Below, piece by piece: positions 1 through 5,751 of a stretch of DNA of 10,350 nucleotides (position 1 is the stretch's first letter; each line of letters starts with the position of its first letter). Origin of the DNA: JBNLBT01 sp050303435 (GTDB lineage: Bacteria > Pseudomonadota > Gammaproteobacteria > Xanthomonadales > Marinicellaceae). Made by a program: the position numbers and the translations under genes. The notes below the pieces were generated by a model that was given only the letters and a program-made list of their open reading frames with translations, did no database searches and was not told where the DNA came from. The stretch lies in NCBI GenBank assembly GCA_050303435.1, contig JBNLBT010000113.1, positions 1-10,350 of the forward strand, read 5' to 3'.

Positions 1-788
1 TACTTGAAACCATTGCCGTTGAATTCGATGCTGTTTGTTTCATTGCCCCAGAACAGGTTGTTGGCCACAAAAGCCTGCGAGCTGCCATTGGTTGTGATGA
101 ACACCCCACCTAATGCAAGAAAATCGTTGCGTTCGGATTCATTGAACAGCACGCTGTTGTTGTGGAAGTACACGCCGGTGGCGTCGTTGTTGAAGATGCT
201 CACGGAATTCATCCTTTCGCTGACGTTCAGCAGGAACACGCTGTTGCGCACGGTCACTTTGCTGCCGCCGCGTATGCTCAGGGCGCTGTTGTTCGGTGCA
301 TGGTTGCTCAAAAAACCGACGTATTCCACGCGCATCACGCCGGTGTTTTGGCCCACACCAGTGAGCTCCAGTCCACCGCCGTCTCTGCCATCCCCGGTGA
401 TGAACCCGTTGGTCAGAGACAGATGACTGATGGTGATGTTGGCCGATCCTGGAGCCCAGATCCGCATCACTTGCCACTGATCGTCGCCGTCCAAAACGGT
501 GGCAAAAGGGTTGACGCCGACCTGGATGCCGCAGGGGTTGCCAAAAAACATCGTCCAGCCACCGCGGATTGTCAGATCGTTGAGATCCGGACCGTTGTAC
601 TTAAACCCCCCGCTGGGTGTGGTGTAAAACCCTTCGGCCACGCGAATCAAATCGTCCTGTGAATTGCCGGCCGCGCTCGACAGTGCGTTCTGCAGTTCAG
701 TGGCGTTGGTGACGCAGAAATCGGCCGCCTGCAGTGGTGACGCGAAGACCAGGGCGAGGTGGATGCACATGCGATTGCACCATTTCAT
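1..788 (-). CDS. Secreted parallel beta-helix protein, choice-of-anchor-Q type (partial, 3' end outside window)
   Basis: The frame is open from ATG at 788 to the left edge (262 complete codons), so only the N-terminal part is visible. Residues 1-21 form a signal peptide (basic start, hydrophobic LALVF stretch, cleavage after LQA or QAA), so the protein is exported. The rest is a right-handed beta-helix with regularly placed NN/GN turns and a GGGLEL segment. It aligns without gaps to the upstream paralogue at 801-1895, with about 70% identity over 240 residues, including an identical stretch NNDATGVYFHNNSVL (residues 200-214). An AGGAG Shine-Dalgarno site lies 7 bases before the ATG and directly follows the paralogue's TGA, which suggests translational coupling. 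By analogy, the missing end should carry an anchor-Q 'DIGAYE' segment and a short tail. Substrate or ligand is unknown; an enzymatic role is not evident. Confidence 0.85.
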   Translation of the reverse strand, partial: MKWCNRMCIHLALVFASPLQAADFCVTNATELQNALSSAAGNSQDDLIRVAEGFYTTPSGGFKYNGPDLNDLTIRGGWTMFFGNPCGIQVGVNPFATVLDGDDQWQVMRIWAPGSANITISHLSLTNGFITGDGRDGGGLELTGVGQNTGVMRVEYVGFLSNHAPNNSALSIRGGSKVTVRNSVFLLNVSERMNSVSIFNNDATGVYFHNNSVLFNESERNDFLALGGVFITTNGSSQAFVANNLFWGNETNSIEFNGNGFK

Positions 789-795
789 GGTCACA

Positions 796-800
796 CTCCT
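796..800 (-). promoter_or_regulatory. Ribosome binding site fused to upstream stop codon
   Basis: On the minus strand the end of the first paralogue reads TGAAGGAG: the TGA stop (803-801) is followed at once by AGGAG (800-796), then 7 bases and the ATG at 788. This fixes the start of the second paralogue and favours re-initiation by ribosomes finishing the first. Confidence 0.7.
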
Positions 801-1895
801 TCAAAAGAATCCGTTAAAAAAGATCAGGTCGTCTGGCGGTATGGCCTCGTAGGCGCCGATGTCCACCACCGGCCCGGTCACGCGCAACTGGCCGGAAAAA
901 TCGGTGTCGCCCAACGACCAGGCGGCCCAGAACGGCACCGGTATCGGGAAGATCTCCGGCGGCATGCGGCCCTTGTTCACCAGCTCCGAGGTGTGGTGCA
1001 GGCGGAAATTCAACAGGCCGCCGGCGAAACGCGGTGCAATCGAATGGTTGTTGGCAGACTGATCGGCAAAATCCGGCGGGTTGTCCTGGTTGTTGTTGAC
1101 GTAGTAGCGAAAGCCGTCGCCGTTGAAATCCATGCTGTTCAGTTCATTGCCCCAGATCAGGTTGTTGGCCACAAAGGCCTGCGAACTGCCACCAACCGAG
1201 ATGTACACCCCGCCCAGGGCGAATTCATCGGTGCGCTCGGACTCGTTGTACAACACGCTGTTGTTGTGGAAATACACGCCGGTGGCGTCGTTGTTGACGA
1301 TGCTCACGGTGTGGCGGTATTCACTGACATTTAACAGAAACATGCTGTTGCGCACGGTCACTTTGCTGCCGCGACCGATGCTCAGGGCGCTGCCAAAGCG
1401 CGCGTGGTTGCTCAGGAATGCGGTGTATTCAACGCGCACAATGCCGTTGTAATCGGTCCAACCATAGATTTCCAGACCCCCGCCGCTGCTGCCTTCACCG
1501 GCGGACCAGCCGTTGCCGAAAGTCAGGTGACTGACGGTGATGTTGGCCGCGCCCCGGGCAATGATCTGCATCACCTGCCACAGATCGTCGCCGTCCAGCA
1601 TGGTGGCGTAGGGATTGACACTGAACTGAATGCCACAGGGGTTGCCGAAAAACTCGGTCCAGCCACCGCTGATGGTGAGGTTTGAAGTGTCTGGACCGTC
1701 ATATAAAAACCCCCCGCTGGGGGCGGTGTAAAAGCCTTCGGCCACGCGAATCAAATCGTTTTGTGAATTGCTGTCGGCGCTCGACAGCGCCGATTGCAGT
1801 TCCGCTGAGTTGGTGACGCAAAAATCGGTTGCGCCGGCCGACCCGAAACCCGCCAGCAGCCAAAGTGTTGTGATCCATCTGATTGTTCTGTTCAT
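801..1895 (-). CDS. Secreted parallel beta-helix protein, choice-of-anchor-Q domain
   Basis: The product is 364 residues. I chose ATG at 1895 because it is preceded by GGGAGGG (9 bases from GGAGG to the ATG) and gives a clean signal peptide (residues 1-22, WITTLWLLAGFGSAGA, then TDFC). The frame stays open upstream to an ATG at 2003, but that would bury the signal peptide 36 residues in. Residues about 50-290 are a beta-helix (repeated NITVSHL, VRVEYTAFLSN, KVTVRNSMFL, VYFHNNSVL and FVANNLIWGN strands). Residues about 288-350 match the choice-of-anchor-Q ending: P-x-FAGG, NFRLH, a TDFSGQ-like 'TDxxG' and DIGAYE. The last ten residues, DDLIFFNGFF, form a detached tail. This is the first gene of a two-gene operon with its paralogue 12 bp downstream. 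The family is common among surface and secreted proteins; a specific role cannot be assigned. Confidence 0.88.
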   Translation of the reverse strand: MNRTIRWITTLWLLAGFGSAGATDFCVTNSAELQSALSSADSNSQNDLIRVAEGFYTAPSGGFLYDGPDTSNLTISGGWTEFFGNPCGIQFSVNPYATMLDGDDLWQVMQIIARGAANITVSHLTFGNGWSAGEGSSGGGLEIYGWTDYNGIVRVEYTAFLSNHARFGSALSIGRGSKVTVRNSMFLLNVSEYRHTVSIVNNDATGVYFHNNSVLYNESERTDEFALGGVYISVGGSSQAFVANNLIWGNELNSMDFNGDGFRYYVNNNQDNPPDFADQSANNHSIAPRFAGGLLNFRLHHTSELVNKGRMPPEIFPIPVPFWAAWSLGDTDFSGQLRVTGPVVDIGAYEAIPPDDLIFFNGFF

Positions 1896-2046
1896 GTCTA
1901 CGGCCCTCCCGTTGTTGCTTGAATCACTGTTTACAAGGAGGATTGGCAGCGCAAGCGCACACGGCCATGCGGGCAATGTGCCAGGGTGTGACGCGTTTCT
2001 CATAATTAACCGGCAGCGCAGGCCATCGCCCCCTGTTTTTGCTTGT

Positions 2047-2076
2047 ATTGTGTGCAGCTTGCCGCTAGACTGTCAG
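2047..2076 (-). promoter_or_regulatory. Possible sigma-70 promoter for the beta-helix operon (weak)
   Basis: On the minus strand CTGACA (2076-2071; 5 of 6 to TTGACA) is followed after 18 bases by CACAAT (2052-2047; 4 of 6 to TATAAT). This would give a leader of about 145 bases to the ATG at 1895. On the other strand the same stretch holds an even weaker candidate for the rhomboid gene (TTGTAT at 2043-2048, 17 bases, TAGACT at 2066-2071). Both are guesses from consensus only; the 246-bp intergenic region must contain divergent promoters somewhere. Confidence 0.22.
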
Positions 2077-2141
2077 CCGAAGAACACGCGCGGCAGCTCG
2101 CGCGCAGCGCAACAAAACCTCAGCAATCAAAGGAAGTATTC

Positions 2142-2756
2142 ATGGCCAGCCTGGATCAAACCACCCTGATCATTATTTTCACCGCCGTGGTGTCGTTTTT
2201 GGCCTGGCAGAACGAAGAGATGCTGAGGCGTTTGCTGTTCCGCCCCAGCATGATCCAGCGGGGCGAAATCGAGCGCTTCCTGACCCACGGTTTCATTCAC
2301 GCCGATCCGATGCATTTGCTGTTCAACATGTTCACACTGTATTTCTTCGGCAGCATACTGGAACCGTTCTATCGACAATACCTGGGCGGTGCGGGGTATC
2401 TGGTGTTTTATCTGGGCGCCATTGTGGTGGCCATTTTGCCAAGCTATTTCCAGCACAAGAAGGACCCCATGTACGCCAGTCTGGGCGCCTCCGGCGCGGT
2501 GTCGGCGGTGCTCTTCGCTTTCATTCTGTTTGCGCCGTGGGAAATGATCTATCTGTTTGCCGCCATTCCGGTGCCGGCGATTGTGTTCGCCGTGTTGTAC
2601 GTGGTCTTCAGCCTCAAGGCGCAGTTCGCCGCGCGCGACAACATCAACCACAGCGCGCATTTATACGGCGCTTTGTATGGCGTGGTGGTGACGATGATAC
2701 TGGAACCGCGGGTGATCAAACTGTTTTTCATGCAATTGATCAACCCCTTCGGTTGA
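2142..2756 (+). CDS. Rhomboid family intramembrane serine protease
   Basis: The product has 204 residues and about six membrane segments. It is expected to cleave transmembrane helices within or near the inner membrane. The diagnostic sites are present: an L1-loop/TM2 motif HGFIHADPMHLLFNM with H58 and N62 (the HxxxN pair equivalent to GlpG H150/N154), the catalytic serine S117 in G115-A-S-G, and the catalytic histidine H173 in AHLYGALYG. The arrangement (short N-terminal segment, RGEIERFLTHGF) resembles the compact bacterial rhomboids rather than GlpG with its cytoplasmic domain. ATG at 2142 is chosen because AAGGAAG lies 5 bases upstream; an in-frame ATG at 2043 has no such site and would add 33 polar residues. 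The leader contains a 6-bp CGCGCG inverted repeat (2087-2104). Natural substrates cannot be inferred. The gene diverges from the beta-helix operon and converges on the regulator gene. Confidence 0.92.
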   Translation: MASLDQTTLIIIFTAVVSFLAWQNEEMLRRLLFRPSMIQRGEIERFLTHGFIHADPMHLLFNMFTLYFFGSILEPFYRQYLGGAGYLVFYLGAIVVAILPSYFQHKKDPMYASLGASGAVSAVLFAFILFAPWEMIYLFAAIPVPAIVFAVLYVVFSLKAQFAARDNINHSAHLYGALYGVVVTMILEPRVIKLFFMQLINPFG

Positions 2757-2758
2757 TC
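2738..2758. terminator. Stem-loop at the junction of convergent genes
   Basis: A perfect 8-bp inverted repeat, GATCAACC (2738-2745) and GGTTGATC (2751-2758), has a 5-base loop. It covers the stop codon of the rhomboid gene and lies 11 bases beyond the stop of the convergent response regulator. Only 13 bp separate the two stops, so this is the only visible candidate for ending or protecting both transcripts. There is no T-run on either strand, so it is not a classical intrinsic terminator. Confidence 0.45.
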
Positions 2759-2769
2759 TGAAAATCCAA

Positions 2770-3606
2770 TCAGAGGCGGGCGTGCGGCAAGTGCAATTGC
2801 AGCGCCTTGTCGAGTTTCTTCTTGTAGCTGCGCGACACCTTCAGACACACGTCGTTGCTCATTTCGATTTTGTATTCACCGTTGATGTGGGTTTTCAGGT
2901 GCTGGATGCGATTGATGTTGACGATGGTTGAACGGTGAATGCGCTGAAATGCGGCCGGGTCCAGGGTGTTGCTCAAAGTTTTCATGGTGCAGCGGATGAT
3001 GTGGGTGTCGCCGCGGGTGTGCACGCACATGTAATCACCGGCGGCATCGATCCATTCGATTTCGCGGGTGGGCACCAGACTGGTGCGCTGACCGTCCTTG
3101 ATCATCAGTTTGTCCGGAAACACATCACCGGCCGCTGTCTCCGGGCCCATCAAGGTTTCCGCGCCGGTCCGGTCCTCCGCCGCCTGCATCACTGAATCGA
3201 GTTTCAGCATGGCGTCCTTTTTATTGCGCGCGCCCTGCGCGCTCTTGCGCTGCATGGCGCGCTGGATCGCCAACGACAGGCGCGCGTCGTCGGTGGGCTT
3301 GAGCAAGTAATCCACCGCGTGCACATCAAACGCGTCGATCGCGTATTGATCCAGCGCGGTGACAAACACGATCATCGGCAGCACATCGCCTTGCAGACGC
3401 TTGATCACATCGAAGCCGTTCAAGCCGGGCATCTGGATGTCAAGAAACACCAGATCCGGCGATTTGTGCTGAATGAATTCAATCGCCTGCCGGCCGTTGC
3501 GGCATTCGCCGATGACCTCAATGCCGCGCTGTTTGCGCAGACGGATCTGCAAGGCTTCACGTGCCAGCCGCTCATCGTCCACCACCAGTGTGCGCAGCAC
3601 TTTCAT
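2770..3606 (-). CDS. LytTR-family response regulator (AlgR/LytR-like)
   Basis: The product is 278 residues. A receiver domain (about 1-120) has the acidic pair D10/D11, the phosphoacceptor D56 in LDIQMP, T83 in VTA, and K103 in LLKP. A linker of about 40 residues follows, then a LytTR DNA-binding domain (about 165-272), shown by IEWIDAAGDYMCVHT, the FQRIHRSTIVN block and NGEYKIEMSN. It should be phosphorylated by the kinase encoded just upstream and bind DNA as a dimer at imperfect direct repeats. The start ATG at 3606 overlaps the kinase stop by four bases (ATGA), with GAGG 8 bases before it, so the two are translationally coupled. A longer frame from 3633 would overlap the kinase more and has no better ribosome site. 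The target genes are unknown. Confidence 0.93.
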   Translation of the reverse strand: MKVLRTLVVDDERLAREALQIRLRKQRGIEVIGECRNGRQAIEFIQHKSPDLVFLDIQMPGLNGFDVIKRLQGDVLPMIVFVTALDQYAIDAFDVHAVDYLLKPTDDARLSLAIQRAMQRKSAQGARNKKDAMLKLDSVMQAAEDRTGAETLMGPETAAGDVFPDKLMIKDGQRTSLVPTREIEWIDAAGDYMCVHTRGDTHIIRCTMKTLSNTLDPAAFQRIHRSTIVNINRIQHLKTHINGEYKIEMSNDVCLKVSRSYKKKLDKALQLHLPHARL

Positions 3607-4808
3607 GAAGCCAGCCTCGCGCTGCGCGGCCAAGCGCGCTTGTGCATTTCCAGCGGCAGACTGATGCGCACAATCAGACCGTGCGGTCTGTTGTGGGCAA
3701 ACTCGATGCGCGCGGCGTCGCCGTAAATGGTGTGCAGGCGATTGAGCGTGTTGCTGACACCGACCCCGGTGGCGTGTTGCGGCCGCCCGCCCACCAGCGA
3801 CATGCCCGGCCCGGTGTCAGCCAGGTGCAGCAACAAGCGATCCTTGTCCATGCGCGCCCCGATTTCCAGGGTGCCGCCGTCCTCGCTGACGCTGATGGCG
3901 TATTTGATGGCGTTCTCGATCAAGGGCTGCATCAACAGGCTGGGAATGAGCGCCTGGTGCACGGCCGGGTCCACATCAAAACGCAGTTTCAGGCGCTCTT
4001 CAAAGCGCGTTCTTTCGATGTTCAGATACAATTTCAGGGCATTGAGTTCTTTGTGCAGCGGGATCTTCTGCATGGGGTCCGTGTCCAGTGTGGTGCGCAG
4101 AAAATCCGCCAGCTGATTGACCATCTTGTCCGCCGTGGTGTTTTTGTACTTGATGATCAGTGAAGAAATGGCATTCAGCGTGTTGAACAAAAAATGTGGA
4201 TTCAATTGATAGCGCAGCATTTTCAGCTGCGACTGATAGGCCATGGAGGTCATTTGCAACAATTTAATCCGTTGTTGCTGCGCTTCGCGGTAATACTTGA
4301 TGCACAAATACAGCGACATCCACACGCTGAGGGTGAACAGCGAATATTCAAACCAGGTCATGAACACCATGCTGGAGTATAAATTCATCTCCCCCACCAT
4401 GGACGAATAGCGGTAAACAATTTCGATCCTGAACACCGTCCAAAGCAGTGCACAAGACACCAGCAACACGCTCCACAGCACCACCCGCCGGGTCAGAGAC
4501 CAGTGCCAACACGCGTTGATCACCCAGCCGACGCACGCAACCATGAGCAGCCCGCTGCCGCAGGACAGCAGCACAACCATGACAGGCACGCCGCCTGAAT
4601 GTGGCGATCTGAAAATAAGATAGGGAATGACGGCCAAAGCCGCGTAAACGGTCCAGAACACGCTGTTGAGCAACCACGTTGGGTTGCGCCATGCGCGTTT
4701 AAAATCACTGAATTGAAATCGGGTGTTGCCCAAACAGATCCTGCCCCCATCTGTCCGATGTGCAAAAGCGCACAGGTCACCCCATCGGGGCAACGCGCTT
4801 GCATTCAC
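3603..4808 (-). CDS. LytS/AlgZ-like sensor histidine kinase (His_kinase family)
   Basis: The product is up to 401 residues. Four membrane helices lie at about 48-66, 73-97, 108-126 and 147-170, with almost no periplasmic loop, so sensing is probably within the membrane. After a short helix comes the His_kinase motif YQLNPHFLFNTLNAISSLI with H205 as the likely phosphorylated histidine. The ATPase part has the N-box (QPLIENAIKYA, N299), G1 (DTGPGM, D331) and G2 (GVGVSNTLNRL, 348-358). It is expected to phosphorylate the LytTR regulator that overlaps it by 4 bases. No ATG exists near the N-terminus. GTG at 4808 fits the promoter found upstream (leader about 23 bases) but has only a weak ribosome site. 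A TTG at 4733, preceded by GGCAGG, is a credible alternative giving 376 residues. The first membrane helix is kept either way. Confidence 0.9.
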   Translation of the reverse strand: MNASALPRWGDLCAFAHRTDGGRICLGNTRFQFSDFKRAWRNPTWLLNSVFWTVYAALAVIPYLIFRSPHSGGVPVMVVLLSCGSGLLMVACVGWVINACWHWSLTRRVVLWSVLLVSCALLWTVFRIEIVYRYSSMVGEMNLYSSMVFMTWFEYSLFTLSVWMSLYLCIKYYREAQQQRIKLLQMTSMAYQSQLKMLRYQLNPHFLFNTLNAISSLIIKYKNTTADKMVNQLADFLRTTLDTDPMQKIPLHKELNALKLYLNIERTRFEERLKLRFDVDPAVHQALIPSLLMQPLIENAIKYAISVSEDGGTLEIGARMDKDRLLLHLADTGPGMSLVGGRPQHATGVGVSNTLNRLHTIYGDAARIEFAHNRPHGLIVRISLPLEMHKRAWPRSARLAS

Positions 4809-4837
4809 GAACAGTTCACACTACTTTCTCACGACCC

Positions 4838-4866
4838 ACAATAGCACATGCCGACGGACCGGTCAA
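4838..4866 (-). promoter_or_regulatory. Extended -10 sigma-70 promoter of the kinase-regulator operon
   Basis: On the minus strand TTGACC (4866-4861, 5 of 6 to the -35 consensus) and TATTGT (4843-4838, 4 of 6) are separated by 17 bases. The -10 is preceded by TGC, the extended -10 element. Transcription would start near 4831, about 23 bases before the GTG at 4808. The -35 overlaps an 8-bp palindrome GACCGGTC (4857-4864), a plausible operator. Confidence 0.6.
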
Positions 4867-4949
4867 TCGGTCGTTTCATCGCATCCATCTTTCGCCCTGA
4901 CCCCTTTGCAATGCAACAGCCTTTGCGCGTGGATAGACTCGTGTGCGGG

Positions 4950-4969
4950 CGGTCATCCTGGCATGACCG
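4950..4969. promoter_or_regulatory. Inverted repeat upstream of the metalloprotease gene (operator or leader hairpin)
   Basis: CGGTCAT (4950-4956) and ATGACCG (4963-4969) form a perfect 7-bp inverted repeat with a 6-base centre, 36 bp before the ATG at 5006. The half-site CGGTCA also occurs at 4860-4865, and CGGTCG at 4868-4873, next to the divergent kinase promoter. It could bind a dimeric regulator or form a hairpin in the mRNA leader; the sequence cannot tell which. Confidence 0.4.
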
Positions 4970-5005
4970 ATCGCTTGTTAATGACACATTTCGGAGATCG
5001 ACACC

Positions 5006-5617
5006 ATGAACACCTCTTTTATCTATCGGACTGTGCTGTGCCTGGCCTTGCTGATGCTTGTGGCCAATGCAAAAGCCCAATACAGTTTCGCCAATTGCAG
5101 CACCAGTGAACTGAACGCGGTGCAACCGCCGCTGGATCTGGCACTGGCCTCATTATCTCATGCAGCCGACATGCGCAATTTTTTCAGTGCTGCCAACAAC
5201 GGCAAATACGAATTCTGGTTTGGCCCCAATGTTGGCAGCAACAAATGGAACACCTTCGGAAAAATCTATGAAATGTCCTACGAAGCGGAAGACGACTTTG
5301 TCTATGAATGCGGCTGTGCCGCCAATGTGGAGACCGCCGGGCGCGCGGCATTTGCTTTGCCGGGCATTCGCAGGGTGTGGCTGTGTTCACCGTTCTTTGA
5401 AGCCGATCTGGACATTCACCAACTGGCGCACATTCTGGTGCATGAAATATCGCACGGCGCGGTGAGCTCGCAGGACCCGGATCCGGGCGATTTTGCCTCG
5501 GCCAACCCCGATGAAGTGGCGGAATACGTGGCCGACAATCCGGCGTTCGCCATTCGCATGGCCGAAGCCTTTGCCCATTACATTCACTGGGCCTGGTTCG
5601 AACCGCAATACGATTGA
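5006..5617 (+). CDS. Secreted zinc metalloprotease, M35 aspzincin-like (lysine-specific metalloendopeptidase type)
   Basis: The product has 203 residues. Residues 1-24 are a signal peptide (LCLALLMLVANAKA, then QYSF). The mature part follows the M35_2 pattern: an N-terminal CSTSEL helix start, a central FVYECGC segment followed by a hydrophobic AFALP and RRVWLCSPFF, then the zinc motif VHEISH (H146, E147, H150). In aspzincins a third ligand, Asp, sits in GTxDxxYG; here the aligned segment is SSQDPDPG with D157 (or D159/D162) as candidate, so the loop is unusual. The ending with ADNPAFAIRMAEAFAHYI matches the usual 'NP..A..NAD.Y.YF' helix. The start is supported by GGAG 9 bases upstream. The family cleaves proteins, often before lysine; true specificity here is unknown. 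Nearest neighbours are the divergent kinase operon and a downstream secreted beta-helix gene, 134 bp away. Confidence 0.75.
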   Translation: MNTSFIYRTVLCLALLMLVANAKAQYSFANCSTSELNAVQPPLDLALASLSHAADMRNFFSAANNGKYEFWFGPNVGSNKWNTFGKIYEMSYEAEDDFVYECGCAANVETAGRAAFALPGIRRVWLCSPFFEADLDIHQLAHILVHEISHGAVSSQDPDPGDFASANPDEVAEYVADNPAFAIRMAEAFAHYIHWAWFEPQYD

Positions 5618-5635
5618 TCCTTCCAGCATTCAATG

Positions 5636-5665
5636 GCCGCACATCATCTTCGGGTGTTGTGCGGC
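5636..5665 (+). terminator. Stem-loop downstream of the metalloprotease gene
   Basis: GCCGCACA (5636-5643) pairs with TGTGCGGC (5658-5665). The 14-base loop can add three more pairs around a CTTCGG centre. It begins 19 bp after the protease stop and precedes the next gene by 86 bp. No T-run follows on the plus strand; an A8 run at 5684-5691 has the wrong orientation. It may be a weak or Rho-assisted terminator, or an mRNA-stabilising hairpin in a two-gene transcript. Confidence 0.35.
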
Positions 5666-5751
5666 AGCGCGCACCCACGGCGCAAAAAAAATTCTGTCAG
5701 TAAACCCGCCTGTGCAGCGTTAAAACCCCTGTTCAATACGGCAACACGATC

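Larger units (their letters stand above)
1..1895 (-). repeat. Tandem gene duplication (two beta-helix paralogues)
   Basis: Two gene copies lie head to tail: the complete copy with its spacer (789-1895, 1107 bp) and the second copy (1-788, cut by the window edge). Ungapped hand alignment of the mature N-terminal parts gives about 173 identities in 243 positions. The signal peptides are clearly less alike than the mature regions. DNA similarity is easily visible, for example around 145-205 against 1250-1308. The duplication is therefore old enough to have diverged but has kept length and frame. Confidence 0.85.

Noticed and set aside
162..662. Plus-strand open frames across the two minus-strand beta-helix genes (for example 162-662, 759-1334, 1404-1685)
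   Set aside because: They mirror each other because the underlying genes are duplicated. They lack signal peptides, domains and ribosome sites, and oppose well-supported genes.
2043..2141. Upstream ATG extending the rhomboid by 33 residues
   Set aside because: There is no ribosome site before 2043, the added residues are not rhomboid-like, and AAGGAAG is correctly spaced before 2142.
2142..2756. Rhomboid as a rhombosortase acting on the neighbouring beta-helix proteins
   Set aside because: The visible C-terminus of the neighbour (DDLIFFNGFF) has no GG motif, membrane helix or basic end, so it is not a GlyGly-CTERM substrate. Only gene position supports the idea.
5684..5691. A8 run as part of an intrinsic terminator
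   Set aside because: It would be a T-run only on the minus strand, and no hairpin or minus-strand gene lies on the correct side.
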